Shown piece by piece: positions 1-11,395 of a stretch of 64,000 bases of DNA. Source of the DNA: Elmis aenea (taxonomy: Eukaryota > Arthropoda > Insecta > Coleoptera > Elmidae); the NCBI GenBank assembly GCA_947652605.1, contig OX393577.1, positions 62,086,108-62,150,107 on the forward strand, given 5' to 3'. The notes beneath the pieces are model-generated. The model saw nothing but the letters and a program-made list of their open reading frames with translations. It did no database searches and was not told the DNA's origin. Made by a program: the position numbers and the translations under genes. Every line of letters starts with the position of its first letter. Position 1 is the stretch's first letter.

Positions 1-540
1 TGCAGGGTGGCCACTTGCAAACTCGAATATAGGAGTAATATTTTGTACTGGTTTTCGGGGATTTCTGCTTGCTACTTTAACTTATAGCGAAGATAAGTAT
101 CAATAGAAAGATAAAGTTATTACGTGTCTACTAGTAACAACACTACGATATTTGCTTTAGGATATTAATCTTAACTTTGATGATTTTTAAATCTTAAAGG
201 CGGTGTTTTTCATTAAACTTTAATTTTAATAGTATTTATCTACCAATTTAATTATTTGATAACGTCATATCAAGTAAATATTTAAAAAAAAAATGTATTA
301 AAATGAATAATTGTAGCGAAAAATCATGGACCAGTTACAATTATGCTGGACAAAAAAAAAATACAGTAGGTAGCGAATTTTAAATATTAAGGAACAATAA
401 TTGCAGATAATGGTAAATTGGAGAAAGATCGGAATAAAACAATAGCGGCAGAGACGAAATCTTAATACGAAACTAATAAATGTTTGATAAGGAAGAAGGA
501 AATATCAAAAGAATGCAGTGTACGTACCCATTCTCATGTA
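1..540. other. AT-rich DNA, no gene seen
   Basis: No coding signal or recognised repeat was found. The sequence is AT-rich with homopolymer A runs. The last part may belong to the retrotransposon fragment that becomes readable from about 541, but I could not read RT motifs further upstream. Confidence 0.5.
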
Positions 541-686
541 GGTGCAGTTCAGAAATTTGGACACTACACAAAAATAAAACAAAGAATACAGGCATAGGAA
601 ATGAGATTTCTGAGAAGAATAGAGGGATGTAGACTGATCAAGAAAATCAGTAACAAAAACATTCGAAAAACCCTGGGAGTAACAGA

Positions 687-1615
687 TAGAGGCAAAGGTG
701 GTAATATGGGCCCTGTTGGTAATATGAGCCCCCTCAATATCTCGATAATTACCTCGTGTATTTTGGCAATAGCGACGGAAATCAAGTGGCGTGTGTTGAT
801 ACTTTCGCTACAACATTGTACAAACGTCAGTGCCTGCTGTCATAGTGGAGGTTAACTGTTTATTGTATTTTCGCCCTGAAGAAAGTTTTCAAGGTAATAC
901 TTTGTAGCCATATTTCTGCACCGTTTTTTGACATTTATGTGTTTCAACTAGAGCTTTATATTAAACAAGTTGTAAAGATTGTATTAATTCAAATATTTTT
1001 TAATGTTTGAATAACATTTGTAAATTATAAATTTTTTGTTTTTAGACAAGTTTGCGGTTAATATGAGCCCCCAAGGGGCCCATATTATGTTAGGGTCCCA
1101 TAATACAACCATGTACTTTTTTTTGCAGATGTTCGGTGTTCTTCAACCTGACCAAGACGACGCAATGTGCCTATTTTGCGAAGGTCTTTTTTCAAACGAC
1201 AATAAAGGAGAACTATGGGTGCAATGTCTCATTTGCGAAATGTGGGCACATAATGAATGTACCGGATGTGAGAAGGATAATTACGTTTGTGATTTTTGCA
1301 AATAATTTAAAGTTGTTTAAAATAAAAGTGATTACTATCTACACTAAACCATTTTTTATTTCTGGAATGCATTTTTATTTGCTTTTACTAAGGGGCTCAT
1401 ATTACCAGCACATTTCTGTTTTCTCAAAAAATACACCATTCTGTAAAAAATATATTATCCTTTGACTTGAAGTCAATATCAGTATTTTTACTGCATAATT
1501 AGATCAAAAACATGTCGAAGTATATTTTCTGTAAAATTCAGGCTGAAATAATGTTTTCTCTGAAAGTTTCAACTAATAAACAAAATGGGGGCCCATATTA
1601 CCACCTTTGCCTCTA
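687..1615 (+). mobile_element. pogo-like/Tc1-mariner superfamily element, internally deleted
   Basis: Perfect 25-bp terminal inverted repeats lie at 689-713 (starting GAGGCAAAGGTGG) and 1589-1613, flanked on both sides by TA (687-688, 1614-1615), the target duplication of the IS630-Tc1-mariner superfamily. The element is 925 bp without the duplications. The motif GTAATATGRGCCCC of the TIR recurs inside at about 719, 1060, 1077 (inverted) and 1393 (inverted), perhaps extra transposase-binding sites. The only protein trace is a terminal PHD-finger exon, so most of the transposase is lost. It is inserted in an RT relic. Confidence 0.8.
1129..1305 (+). pseudogene. C-terminal PHD-finger exon of a pogo-like transposase
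   Basis: A short reading frame follows a good splice acceptor (T-rich tract then gcag, ending at 1128). It reads from FGVLQPDQDDA into a Cys/His cluster: CLFC, CLIC, WAH, ECTGC and a final CDFCK before the stop. The order C4-H-C3 is a PHD-type zinc finger. Insect pogo/Tigger-like transposases often end in such a finger, which fits the TIR and TA evidence around it. The DDE catalytic domain is missing. The finger itself looks intact. Whether it is still spliced to anything cannot be told. Confidence 0.6.
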
Positions 1616-1778
1616 TAAGAAAAAGTTGGAGACGTATCAAATATGATGGCTTGGACATCTACTACGCATGCAAGAAAGTAGATACGCGAAAATAGAATGG
1701 AAAATAAAGATGGTGGGAAAAAGAAATAGAGGAAGACCAAGAATAAAATGGTAATAAGAGACTTAAAAAAAAAGGAGT

Positions 1779-2062
1779 CAGATATAGTTATAACAGATAT
1801 ACCACAACTTCTCAAATCATAGCTAGCGCTTATGCAGGGGTTTCGTTTTTGACGTTTTTCTTCGGAACCGTTCAAGATATTTTCAAAAACTTTGCACCAT
1901 TTTACTTGCAAAGGACGCGCGCATTGGTAAATAGAAAAATTTAGATTTTGCTCTGACGGTTTCATGGCCAACTCGATCGCAAAAATGGCCAGTGGCACGT
2001 ATAACTCTGGAAAACATTTAGTTTTGATCTCCTTGATGCAATAAACACAGCCTTAATCAAAT
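1779..2062 (+). repeat. foldback-family repeat, half copy
   Basis: This block matches the foldback element at 47450-47942. 1779-1950 matches 47767-47942 in direct orientation (shared words CAGGGGTTTCGTTTTTGA and ACCATTTTACTTGCAAAG). 1950-2062 matches the reverse complement of 47452-47605 (shared word CAATAAACACAGCCTTAAT). It is therefore one arm plus outer flank of the same repeat. Like the other copy it lies directly beside an RT fragment. Confidence 0.65.
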
Positions 2063-3225
2063 TCTAGAGAACGTATCGTAACCCTCCCTTGTCGGTTTTC
2101 TAAAAAATTAATATTTAGCTGGGATTTTTTATACAAAAATTATCAGTCCATATGAAATTGAAGGAATTTTAAATTCATAACGTATTTATAATTAATAATG
2201 ACAAAGGTAGGCCATGCATTGGAAGAAGTTGCAAGAGAAAATAAGATCTGGTTTCAGTAAGACGGATGTCTTGCGCATTTTGGCTCAGATGTAATTTTTT
2301 TTTAAATAATTTTTTTCCAAATGCTTGGATTCGTAAAGATGGCACAATGATTTGTCCAGCCATATTACACAATGATAATTGCCTACATTCGAGTTTACAA
2401 GTAGACACCCTATTATATCATTGAAGTTAACTGAAAAAGGGCGAAAAAATAGTATTAAAAAAATGAAACAAAGCATTTTATTAAATCAACATTCCTAGGA
2501 TAACGTATCAAAAAAATAGGAAATCGATAAGAATTATAAAAAAAAAATTCAAATAACTTAGATAAGTTTAAATACCTTTAAGAATGTTGTATATTTCGCT
2601 TATGTAATCCACAAGGTTCAAGTTGGAAATAGAACACATTTTTCGTTGCAAATTTAATCACTGCTTTTTTCAATTATTTATTTTCATGTTCGCAACGTGT
2701 CACCATCTTCTATTTGTGCTGAAATGATTAGTTTCAGTAATCATAAAGAACTTGATATAGTCCATAATAAACGGATAACTGTTATAATAACACCGACAAT
2801 ATTAAACGTTATTCTCAGCTTTAGCTGACGTTATATTTTTCAAGTTTATTTCGACTGCATTCACTGCTACAGTGCGGTATTCGGCCATCGTAAAAGACAA
2901 TGGGTACGTTTTTGTGACATAACCCGCCTATTCTAGCAAACGCATTGAATTAAAGACATTTCGCATATCGATAGTCAGTTTTATGACCCTGAGGGGATGA
3001 AAAAGACAATCGTCAACCTTATTTCTAGTGTCCGTATAGCGCATTATCGATTATATTCAAATTTATTTCCTCGTAGAAATCGTTTTTTTTTTGCGGTTGA
3101 AGTCAATATACTTTACTACTAAATTGGTATCTTTTCAAATTTTAAATTGAGCTAAATCGATTTTAAAGTTATGTGCGATACTGGAGACGCCAATGTCTTG
3201 TTGAAGTGTTCTAAATTTATTAAAA
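2063..3225. other. AT-rich DNA, no gene seen
   Basis: No recognisable protein, repeat end or RNA was found. Short frames exist but show no motif. Confidence 0.5.
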
Positions 3226-3387
3226 TACGAAGGTGGTACAAATTTAAACCGAATTTTTTTCCTAAGCCCAGAAAATTTATCAATAAAAATCGACTTTTAT
3301 CCAGTAATGTAGTAGAATATCTAGAAGCCGTACGTGCTGTCGTTTCAATTGTTTTTGTTTAGTCTTGTATGTTCTGTGTTGTCAACT

Positions 3388-4620
3388 ATGACAGTGCAAC
3401 CAGTCCATAACTATGTTGCGCAACGTATCATTATCAAATTTCTTTGCAACGAAAACGTTAAACCCGCTAAAATTCTTGCAAGACTTAGTAAACAATATGG
3501 AGAAAACGCCCTTTCAAAGCGTCAAGTGTATCACTGTTGTCAAAGTTTCCGGGAACGTCAAGAACGCGTTGAGCACGATCTTGCGTTACCGATGAGAATA
3601 TTCAGCGAATTGACGAGCTTATTCGTAATGATCGACCAATATGTATACCTAAAATGGCAAGCACGCTACAAATAACATTCTTCGCCCACAATTCTTCGCT
3701 CACAATTCTTCGCCTCCACAATTCTTCGCCGGCAATTCTGTATTTTATAGTAATTGTGTAGGCGAAGTATTGTGTAGGCGAAGAATTGTGGGCGAAGATC
3801 TGTGGAGACGAAGAATCATGGGCGAAGAATTGTGGGCGAAGAATTGTCGGCGAAAAATTGTGGGCGAAGAATTGTGGGCGAAGAATGTTCCTAAACCCGG
3901 TAGTGTTGAACAAATTATTCATAACGAACTAAAGTACAAAAAAGTTTTTTCCCCAAGACTGCTTTCTTTGAACCAAAAAATTGGGACGAGTTCAATTGTT
4001 AACAAAGCTTCTTAACCGATTTGGACAAGTAGAAGAAAAAGTGTTTCTGAACAAATTGCTTACATGTGAGGAAACCTTGGTTCACCATTTTATTCCAGAA
4101 TCTAAGCGGTCATTCATGAAATGGCGGCGCACAAGTTCCCCAAAACTCAAAAAAGCAAAAGTCATTCCTTCAACCGGAAAGATTTTGGCTACCGTCTTTT
4201 GGGATACAGCAGGTGTGGTATGTACGGATTTTTTGACCAAACGCCAAACGATTAATGCAAATTATTACACTTAATTTTTATCGGAACAAGTTAAACCCAC
4301 TTTTGATCAAAAAGGCGAAACCGATTAATCAGATGTGTGATTCTTCTTCATGATAAAGCCCGTCTTCACAGCGCTCAGTTGATTCAGAACACACTGGCTA
4401 AATTGCATTGGAAAAACTACCTCACCCTCTATAGAGTCCTGACTTGTCACCTTGCCACTTTTATCTCTTTGGACCGACCTCTTAAAAAAGTTCTAGACGG
4501 CTAAAGATTTGAAGATAATGATGCGGTGGAATACTTTGGTCAAAACTGGCTAAGCACGCACCCAAAAACCTTTTATAAAGAAGATATTATGAAGCTTCCA
4601 AGAAGATGGAAAAATGCATA
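3388..4620 (+). pseudogene. mariner transposase pseudogene
   Basis: The natural start is the ATG at 3388 (MTVQPVHNYVAQR). The N-terminal helix-turn-helix region follows (KPAKILARLSKQYGENALS). After a frameshift near 3595 it reads RIDELIRNDR and IPKMASTLQI. The minisatellite element then interrupts it. Downstream are GSVEQIIHNEL, KLLNRFGQVEEK, LTCEETLVHHF, the block around FWDTAG, and LHDKARLHSAQ. Near the end FYKEDIMKLPRRWKN closes the protein. In mariners the first catalytic Asp lies in a T-G-D-E-T-W motif. Here that motif is CEETL, so the first Asp is lost. Several frameshifts and a stop confirm it is dead. Confidence 0.85.
3674..3898. mobile_element. minisatellite-armed inverted-repeat element, copy 1
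   Basis: It begins AACATTCTTCGCCCACAATT and ends with the inverse, GGCGAAGAATGTTCCTAAAC. The left arm has about three short units (ACAATTCTTCGCC). The right arm has about nine units of GAATTGTGGGCGAA with GAATTGTGGAGGCGAA-like variants. A short AT-rich loop (near 3735-3755) separates the arms. It interrupts the mariner transposase frame between TLQI and GSVEQ, so it arrived after the mariner. A clean target duplication could not be assigned here. The 29 kb copy is clearer. Confidence 0.75.
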
Positions 4621-4733
4621 GGGTTAGAACGAGAGTACGTCGAAAAATAAAGTAGGTACCTATGTTGTTTAGAAAAAATTTTGTTTAAATAAAGCGTTAC
4701 AAAATAATTCCGGGTTAAATTTGAACCATCCTA

Positions 4734-5680
4734 TTAGTTAACAATGTTTGGTTTTTTAATAAGTAGGCATAATAGATTTTAACACATTTATTTCTCGTCA
4801 AAAGTCTTAAATGAAAATAAGCTGAGCTAAGAATGAAAAGTAGCATTTAAATATAATCGATTTTGGTCCTGATTGTAGCTAAATTAATTACTGTGTGTTA
4901 CATACGTTTTTATTGTTCGACATACAAACAATCTAGGTAACAATCTTAAAAATGTCTTTATAATACTATAAAGAAATGTTTATGTATATTATATCTAAAT
5001 GACATTCTTTAGCCTTGCATTTTAATAAGAACATGTGGCTTTGACATGATTTTTCATCAAAGATGACTACAAGAATCACATTTAATTGTGGTGTTCACAT
5101 TTTTCTTTACAAAATTGGAGTAATAATGTACTAAAATCATCCTACTACAGATCTTTGAGTTACGACAATGAAGTTGGTAGACAAAATGACACTAAAGAAA
5201 TATACACACAGTGTGATCACAATGCATTTCATAAAATTGGCGTGTTTTATAATACACTTCGCCCGCTCGTGGGTAAAGTGTCTATTTTCTGCAAAAACCA
5301 TAACAGATTTTCAATCCAGGATACTAAAAAATGCATCGTTTGTGCCAACTTTACGATAAAAGTGAAGCAATACTAAGTAGATCTAACTAAATTGAATCCA
5401 AAGACGTTGTAAATTTACCTGTCGATAACAATTTAGTTTATATAATTTTATCACATCGCTATAAGCCATAAAATTTAAGTGTAATATCAAAATTTATGTT
5501 AACGATCGTTAAGTTTTACGACAAAGCGTTCACAAGAATGCGGTTCTTCAACATACAAAACAACAGGCTCACAACAAAATAACAATGTAAATGGAAATAT
5601 TTATGTCTACATTAGGAGTAATATTGTTTAATCTGCAGTTATTTAGTAACAATTCAGATACAGGTAGGTAAGATATTAAA
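4734..5680. other. AT-rich DNA, no gene seen
   Basis: A 96-codon open frame at 5086-5376 (+) shows no motif I know, and neighbouring composition does not suggest selection. Nothing else was recognised. Confidence 0.45.
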
Positions 5681-5836
5681 TACAGGGTGTGTATAAATTG
5701 GCGGAAGCGCTACACGTGACGATGTTCTTCGTAAAATTCTAAGTCGAAAATCTTGATACAAAAATGTCGTACCATGCTTCCTATGGCTTCAGGAACCATT
5801 TAAAGAAAAAATTAATTGGCAACATTGCATACATTG
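5681..5836 (+). repeat. fragment of a TACAGGGTGTG-ended element
   Basis: It begins TACAGGGTGTGTATAAATTG and continues through GGCGGAAGCGCTACACGTG. The whole stretch matches the reverse complement of the right end of the complete element at 48885-49503 (about 49345-49503), including the internal words around CAGGAACCATT and GGCAACATTGCATACATTGA. Only one end is recognisable, so this is a truncated copy. Confidence 0.75.
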
Positions 5837-7175
5837 ATTTGCTTTCATTTCTTGCATAATTTTATTGTACTAATTTATGCCAATTTTATTTTAAGTTAGT
5901 TGTTTCTTCCTTTTTATTTTTCGATAGCTTTAAGGACAATAACTTTTAATTTTATTGGTCATAGGTGCCATATAATTTTAAAAATATACTGAAATATGCT
6001 TTATTTTAAATTATTGTACAAAAATTTAACCTTTTAGGTTCTATTTAACATAAATATTTCCCATTGGCCCTGTATATTCATATACTTTTAATATATCTAA
6101 CTAAATTGGTCAATTAGGAACATTTTTTGAATGCTAATTAATTTGTGCTTTCTCTATTTTCCTGACTATTGAAATCCTTTAAACGTCGTTAAAGAAGAAG
6201 AAGAAGAAGTTCTTCAATTAATTTCAAAATTGAGTCTGATGGTAAAAAACAATTTACTACATGTCTCATCTACAACGTATTTTTGTTAAAACACCAACAT
6301 AAAACCAGGCTTTGTGTTCACTCAACATGTATCCACAAGTGGAAAGATATGACGTATATTATTTCTACAACATTAGCGTGGGTGATAAAAAGGCAAAAAC
6401 AAACGAGAAAATAACATGGTTATAAGCATGGCGGCATATCGCAAACCAATATTGTATTATCGTTGGACGCCTAAGCGGAAATTATTTATTTATTTGAAAA
6501 GTGTACGGTGAAAAACAACAGTTTTGTGTAGCAATTATTGTAAAATGACTAAGCGAGAAAGTGCAATTATAAATAACTGTTTTTAGTACATTAACAGCCT
6601 TTTATTATTAATTGCAATAAACAATAACGACAAATATTTAAACATAAGTATTTCTTTTTATAGAAGGTTCGACAAAAAAATTTTCGAAATTAAAAAATTG
6701 AAAAATAACAGCAAAATAAGAAAAAGCTACATTTTAGATTTTTTCAATGTTCACGAAAATGATTTTGGATATATAAACACTGTTTTGAAATTATCCAGCA
6801 GAAAATTAAACCTCGAGTGTGGTTGTTTAAATATCAGAAAAGTCTCAGTTTCTGGAATTTACATCAGCCTGTACCCTGTACATATCTGACATCACTGATT
6901 TAATTTTAATATTACTTAATTCTGGGAAGTTGATGTATTTCACATTTCCTGGAAATTTAATTCAATAAATGGGGAGAAGAAAAAGTTTTAATTAGCAATT
7001 ACCATTCGCTAATATTAGACGTAGCCTTACATGTGCAGCTGTATCAGAGAGCCAGAATTAATATTTTATTTTTAAAGCAAAGTAAAAGACACTTTAGAAA
7101 CGAAAATCACAGGAATATTCGCATATCACAAATAAGCTGTAGTAAAAATAATTAAACATAAATTTAATAACTTAA
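5837..7175. other. AT-rich DNA with an (AAG)n tract
   Basis: No gene seen. An (AAG)6-like microsatellite lies at 6192-6209. A 'GGCCCTGTATA' at about 6066-6076 could be a decayed end of a TACAGGGC-type repeat but is too short to call. Confidence 0.45.
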
Positions 7176-7405
7176 AGCTGTACTACATTATACAATTTCT
7201 TGTACAATTTCGTGTACAAGAAATTGTTTACTAGATTGTACAGCTGTTGCCAAGTTACAACACATCTTATGTCGTAAACTGACACTTCGCGTATGTCAAT
7301 TGACGACATTGTAACTTGGCAACAGCTGTACAATCTAGTATAAAATTTTTTGAACAAGAAATTGTACAAGAAATTTTACAAGAAATTGTGTAGTGTAATA
7401 CAGCT
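7176..7405. repeat. palindromic foldback unit 1
   Basis: A near-perfect palindrome of about 230 bp. It starts AGCTGTACTACATTATACAA and ends with the near inverse TTGTGTAGTGTAATACAGCT. Arms of about 95 bp contain GTACAGCTGTTGCCAAGTTA and its inverse, separated by a loop of about 40 bp near 7265-7305. The transcript would fold into a long hairpin. No coding capacity is credible. A sister unit follows at once. Confidence 0.85.
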
Positions 7406-7409
7406 ATAA

Positions 7410-7643
7410 TAACTGTATTACACTATACAATTTCATGTACAATTTCTTGTTCAAAAATTTTTATACTAGATTGTACAGCTGTTGCCAAGTTACAACACGT
7501 CTTATGTCGTAAATTGACATACGCGAAGTGTCATAAGACGTGTTGTAACTTGGCAACAGCTGTACAATCTAGTATGTATAACATTTCTTGAACAAGAAAT
7601 TGTACAAGAAACTGTACAAGAAATTGTATAATGGAATACAGCT
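7410..7643. repeat. palindromic foldback unit 2
   Basis: A second copy of the unit at 7176-7405. It begins AACTGTATTACACTATACAA and ends at GGAATACAGCT, with the same inner words (GTACAGCTGTTGCCAAGTTA and its inverse). The loop here reads GTAAATTGACATACGCGAAG, related to the loop of unit 1 but inverted in part. Only a few bases (ATAAT) separate the units, so the pair looks like one element inserted beside another or a local duplication. Confidence 0.85.
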
Positions 7644-10454
7644 TTAATACAGCTTTTATTACATTTGACAAACATAATTTTCAGTATATTAGTTAACCTG
7701 CAATATTTTCAGCTTGGAAAATACTGATTTTGTGATGCAATTTTACTATTTTTATTAATTTTTTTCTATAAAGCCCTTAGATTAACTTCATCATAATGTT
7801 TTTTATTGATTATCAATGCAATTAAATTTTATTTCATTTGTCAATAGTTAATGTATTTTTTTTGTCTTTTCCTGTGACGATTTCATATTTTTGAATGTTA
7901 CAAAATTATTTTGAATTACTTTAACAAGTATGTGCAAATGTGATTTGTTGTAAATAAAGTAAAGTTCTAATATTTTGTTACATATAAAGAATTAATACCT
8001 AACCATTGACATTTGCAAAACAATCCTAAGGAATTTTCTGATAAAACAAACATATGTTATATCCATTTATACATTATGCATGAGTAAATGACATGAAGTA
8101 ATAACAAACTGATTTAAATACAATACTAAATGCACACGTGTGAATTTCATTTTTAACCTTTGATAATTTCATAAGACATCGCATATTAAGCCGATGAAAG
8201 CGATTATAAATTATAATACATGGTATATTATCTGCTTATATTATGACTTTTTTTACGAAAATCCTGCTGCAGAAGCTTATTTAGCATTATAAACAAGTTT
8301 ACTAAATTGGATCAAAACATTGTACGAATTTTGTATTGAGCAAAAGGAATGCAAAATTATCAGAAGCGTCCAAAGGTTTATACACTCTATTTGGACCAAA
8401 TTCAAATTAGGCATTGCATAACCAACTCAAAAATATTTCTGGCTCCAAGGATTATTCCAAATTGCAATTCTTATATGTAATTTGATAAATTGATTTTTGT
8501 ATAACGTTCAAAAACGTTTTCTTTAAATATCAAAGCCATATTTCTAGGAATACTATAAAGCTACTCACCGTTTTTGCAACTGGACTATTTCTGAAACAAT
8601 AAACATAAATTTAATACGTAAAATACTAAATAACCATATCAAAACCTTCATACCAAATATTGCTTAAAATATGATCATTAACCTTATAAAATAAAATTAG
8701 TTTTCATTGTTAATTGTAACGTCATAAATAAAACAATTAGAAAATAAAATATAAGATTGTAATTCCAGAGAACAAAAACTCCAGTAGTTTAATTTAAAGA
8801 AAATAATTTTAACAATTTATAAGTCTTTAAAATAAAATCCAAAAAGCTAAGAAGTTTTAAACAATAAGGCTATTTTGTTATAAACTAGTTGTTAATATGT
8901 TTTTCAACTTTCTAAACAGCACAATAGCTTCATATGTATTTTTAAAGAAGGCAGAAACATTATCTCTTGTAATTTTCTCTATATAAAATTTTAAATTTGT
9001 TTTGTCCATAGAAACACCCAAAACCAATGTTGACAAGAAACTTGTGAAAAAGGAAAACATTAATATTTTTTAAATGTTCTTAGATTTTAAAGGTTTACAC
9101 GACATGTGACAATTAATATATCAATTAATCAGAAAAAATATTCGTTCCATTTAAAGAGAAAATGACTTTACGCCAAAAAAAACCTATTCGCAACCTTTAA
9201 AGTCTATTAAAGTAATCCAAATGTCATTTTAAATGAACAAAACCGTTTTACGGACACTCTTTGGCATGATAAAATCAATAATGCAGGCCACAGCACACTT
9301 AATAAAAAATGTAATTTAGGTCCAAAAACTATTTGAGGTTACAAAAATTAACAAAAACGGTGCAGTTGTATTAGAAATTGCTTCCACTTACACTTTACAA
9401 GATTTGTAAAAATATACCTGATGTTCCACTTGAAATAGCAAAGTTAGGGTTATTTCTGGCGAAACCAGAGGTGAAACAATATTGTACGTACCTACTATGT
9501 TTAAAAAAATCGTTTTTTTAGCACTATCACATGTCTAAAATTTTATTTATCCAAAATTAAAACTAAAGAAAAAAGGTGAGCCTAATTTAAGTTACAAAAA
9601 AAAAAAATCACTTTGATGTGAACTCGTACAAAAACAAAAAAACAAATTTAATTTCTGTTTGTTTTTTTTTAGCATATTTGATTATACTTAAGACTAATTT
9701 CAATTCTTACTTCATAGAATGTAAATTTTATCTGTTCTTTCACAACACAAAATTAAAAATAGCTTATTACCTAACCTACCCGCATAAGAAGTTAAATTTT
9801 ATTGTATATGCATTAGCAAAGCGCAGTAATTTATTGGAATGATTTAGGTACTAAATATAACCGATACCAATCTCATATTCAAACAAAGAGTCTTTAAATA
9901 GAAATATTATTTTCCGGGATCACTTCAAAACGTTTGCCGCAGAGGTTGTTTATCCAATTGACTTTTATTCTATACACGCTTTTGGTGTAGCATTCTCCAT
10001 GTTATCTGCTTCCATTTTGAATACCCCATTTTCTAACTGATAATATATGACCTTTCGATGGCTTAACAGACTGGAACGCAGATTTCGCTATGACATAACA
10101 GCACCATTCGTTTTAAAAATACTGTTTATATATTACCTTTAACTCTAACATCTTCAGAAAATGATCGTTTGAACTTTAAATATTTGCGCATATTTAGTCA
10201 AACAAAAGTTTATTTAATAAATTATTTATTCTGTTCTCGTTTTACTTTATTAATAAGGTAAACACCCACGTTGTTTGTGTGTTATTATCATTCCTTTTGA
10301 TATCTGTACATTGAAATGTAACAACAGCGGAATTTAGATAAATAATTGTAATTTCAGCTAAATGTTAAAAAGTTAAGTTATTCCTGTCTAAAGAGGAAAA
10401 TTTGCCTGGGGTTACTTTAACATTTAACCTATAGGATGCTTCCAGTTTATTATT
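7644..10454. other. AT-rich DNA, no gene seen
   Basis: About 2.8 kb of low-complexity AT-rich sequence. Open frames at 8878-9060 (-) and 9618-9842 (+) are Phe/Leu/Lys-rich, as expected from base composition, with no motif. No TIRs or arrays were noticed. Confidence 0.5.
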
Positions 10455-11395
10455 ATTATTTAGTTATGTCCTTCTACCGTTAAGGTGTAGGACTGTTAAG
10501 TTGTGTTGTGCTGACTTTTTTCCATGTTTTTCTGTCTTGTGCTAAATTTTTTTTGTCTTTCTATTTGATGTCTCTGTCCGTTGCTGCTTTTTTAACTTCG
10601 TCTTGCCAGGTTTTTCTCGGTCTACCTCTTTTGTTTTTTCCCTGTGATCTTGCTTCATAGGCTTTTCTGGTTAACCTTTCTTCTTTCATCCTATAAATGT
10701 GCCGACCATCCCAGCTGTGTTTCTTGTATTTTTGTTTCAACATATTTTATCTTTATTCGTTCTCTGTTTCATTTCTGGTTCTATGTTTTTTGATTTTTCC
10801 TTAGATTTTTCGTACATATCTCATTTCTGTTGCATTCACTCGGTTACTATTTTTGTTTGAGTGTCCACGTTTCACTTCCGCGTATAAGTGCCGGGGGGTT
10901 ACTACTTTTTTTTACCACTTCCACTTTTGTTCGTTTTGAGACTTCACTTTTTCCAAGAAATGTTGTTCTTAAACTGTTAAATATTCTTCCCACATTTCCT
11001 GTTCTTTCGCTTATTTCCTTGTCCATTCCTCCATTTTTCTATATGATCACTCCTAAACATTTAAAGTTTTCTACCTGTTCCAACTTAAGCCCATTTAAAG
11101 TGATGTTATGCCCTTTGTTCTCTGTTGTAACGATCATAGTTTTAAGTAGTTTTTTCTGTTTTTATTTTCATCTTGATTTTTTCCAATTCCTGGTTCTTCT
11201 AGATTATGTTGCAGATTCTTTTCTGTCTCCGCGACTAAGACCATGTCGTCTGCGTACATTAGCTCGGATATGTTTAGTTTTTTTCCATTTTCCATCAACC
11301 TAGATGAAACGGTCGCATATTTTTTTAAATTTCTTTAACTACGCCATCTATAACAACTGCGAAAAATAATGGGCTAGTACGCATCCTTCGAATTT
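10455..11395 (-). pseudogene. non-LTR reverse transcriptase fragment (family A, copy 1)
   Basis: Read on the minus strand from about 11395: a SPLFFAVVIDGVV block (the palm motif that normally follows Q-G-C), then MYADDMVLVAETEKNL at about 11278-11217, the catalytic YADD motif. It continues through NITLNGLKLEQVENFKCLGV, a Trp-type segment and then DGRHIYRMKEERLTRKAYEA and KRGRPRKTWQDEVKKAATDR. Several frameshifts are needed. It keeps palm, thumb and C-terminal tail but lacks the endonuclease and fingers. Two shorter copies lie at 23755-24420 and 56457-57010. Confidence 0.8.

Larger units (their letters stand above)
541..1756 (+). pseudogene. non-LTR reverse transcriptase C-terminus, split by a pogo-like element
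   Basis: Two pieces of one RT tail flank the DNA transposon at 687-1615. The left piece (541-686) reads SEIWTLHK in one frame and then EMRFLRRIEG (after an in-frame stop) and IRKTLGV in another. The right piece (1616-1756) reads WLGHLLRMQ and RNRGRPRIKW. These are the usual C-terminal motifs of insect 'endonuclease-reverse transcriptase' non-LTR elements: the tryptophan motif, then the GRPR-x-x-W tail. At least two frameshifts and two stops are present, so it is a pseudogene. If the insert and one TA are removed, the halves abut at a point that fits the family's motif order. The catalytic RT region is absent. Confidence 0.7.
3226..4733 (+). mobile_element. mariner element, degenerate, with both TIRs
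   Basis: The left TIR starts at 3228 (AGGTGGTACAAATTTAAACC) and the right TIR ends at 4732; its reverse complement reads AGGATGGTTCAAATTTAACC. The ends are imperfect inverted repeats of the mariner type, next to TA at 3226-3227 and 4732-4733. The total of about 1.5 kb includes a 225-bp insertion at 3674-3898. Without it the element is about 1.28 kb, the normal mariner size. The transposase inside is broken. Confidence 0.8.

Noticed and set aside
1573..1998. 141-codon minus frame, part of which resembles the peptide at 47590-47838
   Set aside because: The similarity is explained by the shared foldback repeat at nucleotide level, and the frame crosses a transposon end.
3602..4015. Open frames spanning the 3674-3898 array
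   Set aside because: Same cause: stop-free repeat units. The real coding remnant here is the mariner transposase.
5086..5376. 96-codon plus frame with several Cys and His
   Set aside because: The Cys/His spacing fits no zinc finger, no homolog is recognised, and overlapping frames are also open.
10830..11303. 157-codon plus-strand frame
   Set aside because: It is the antisense shadow of the RT relic on the minus strand, which shows YADD and GRPRKTW motifs.
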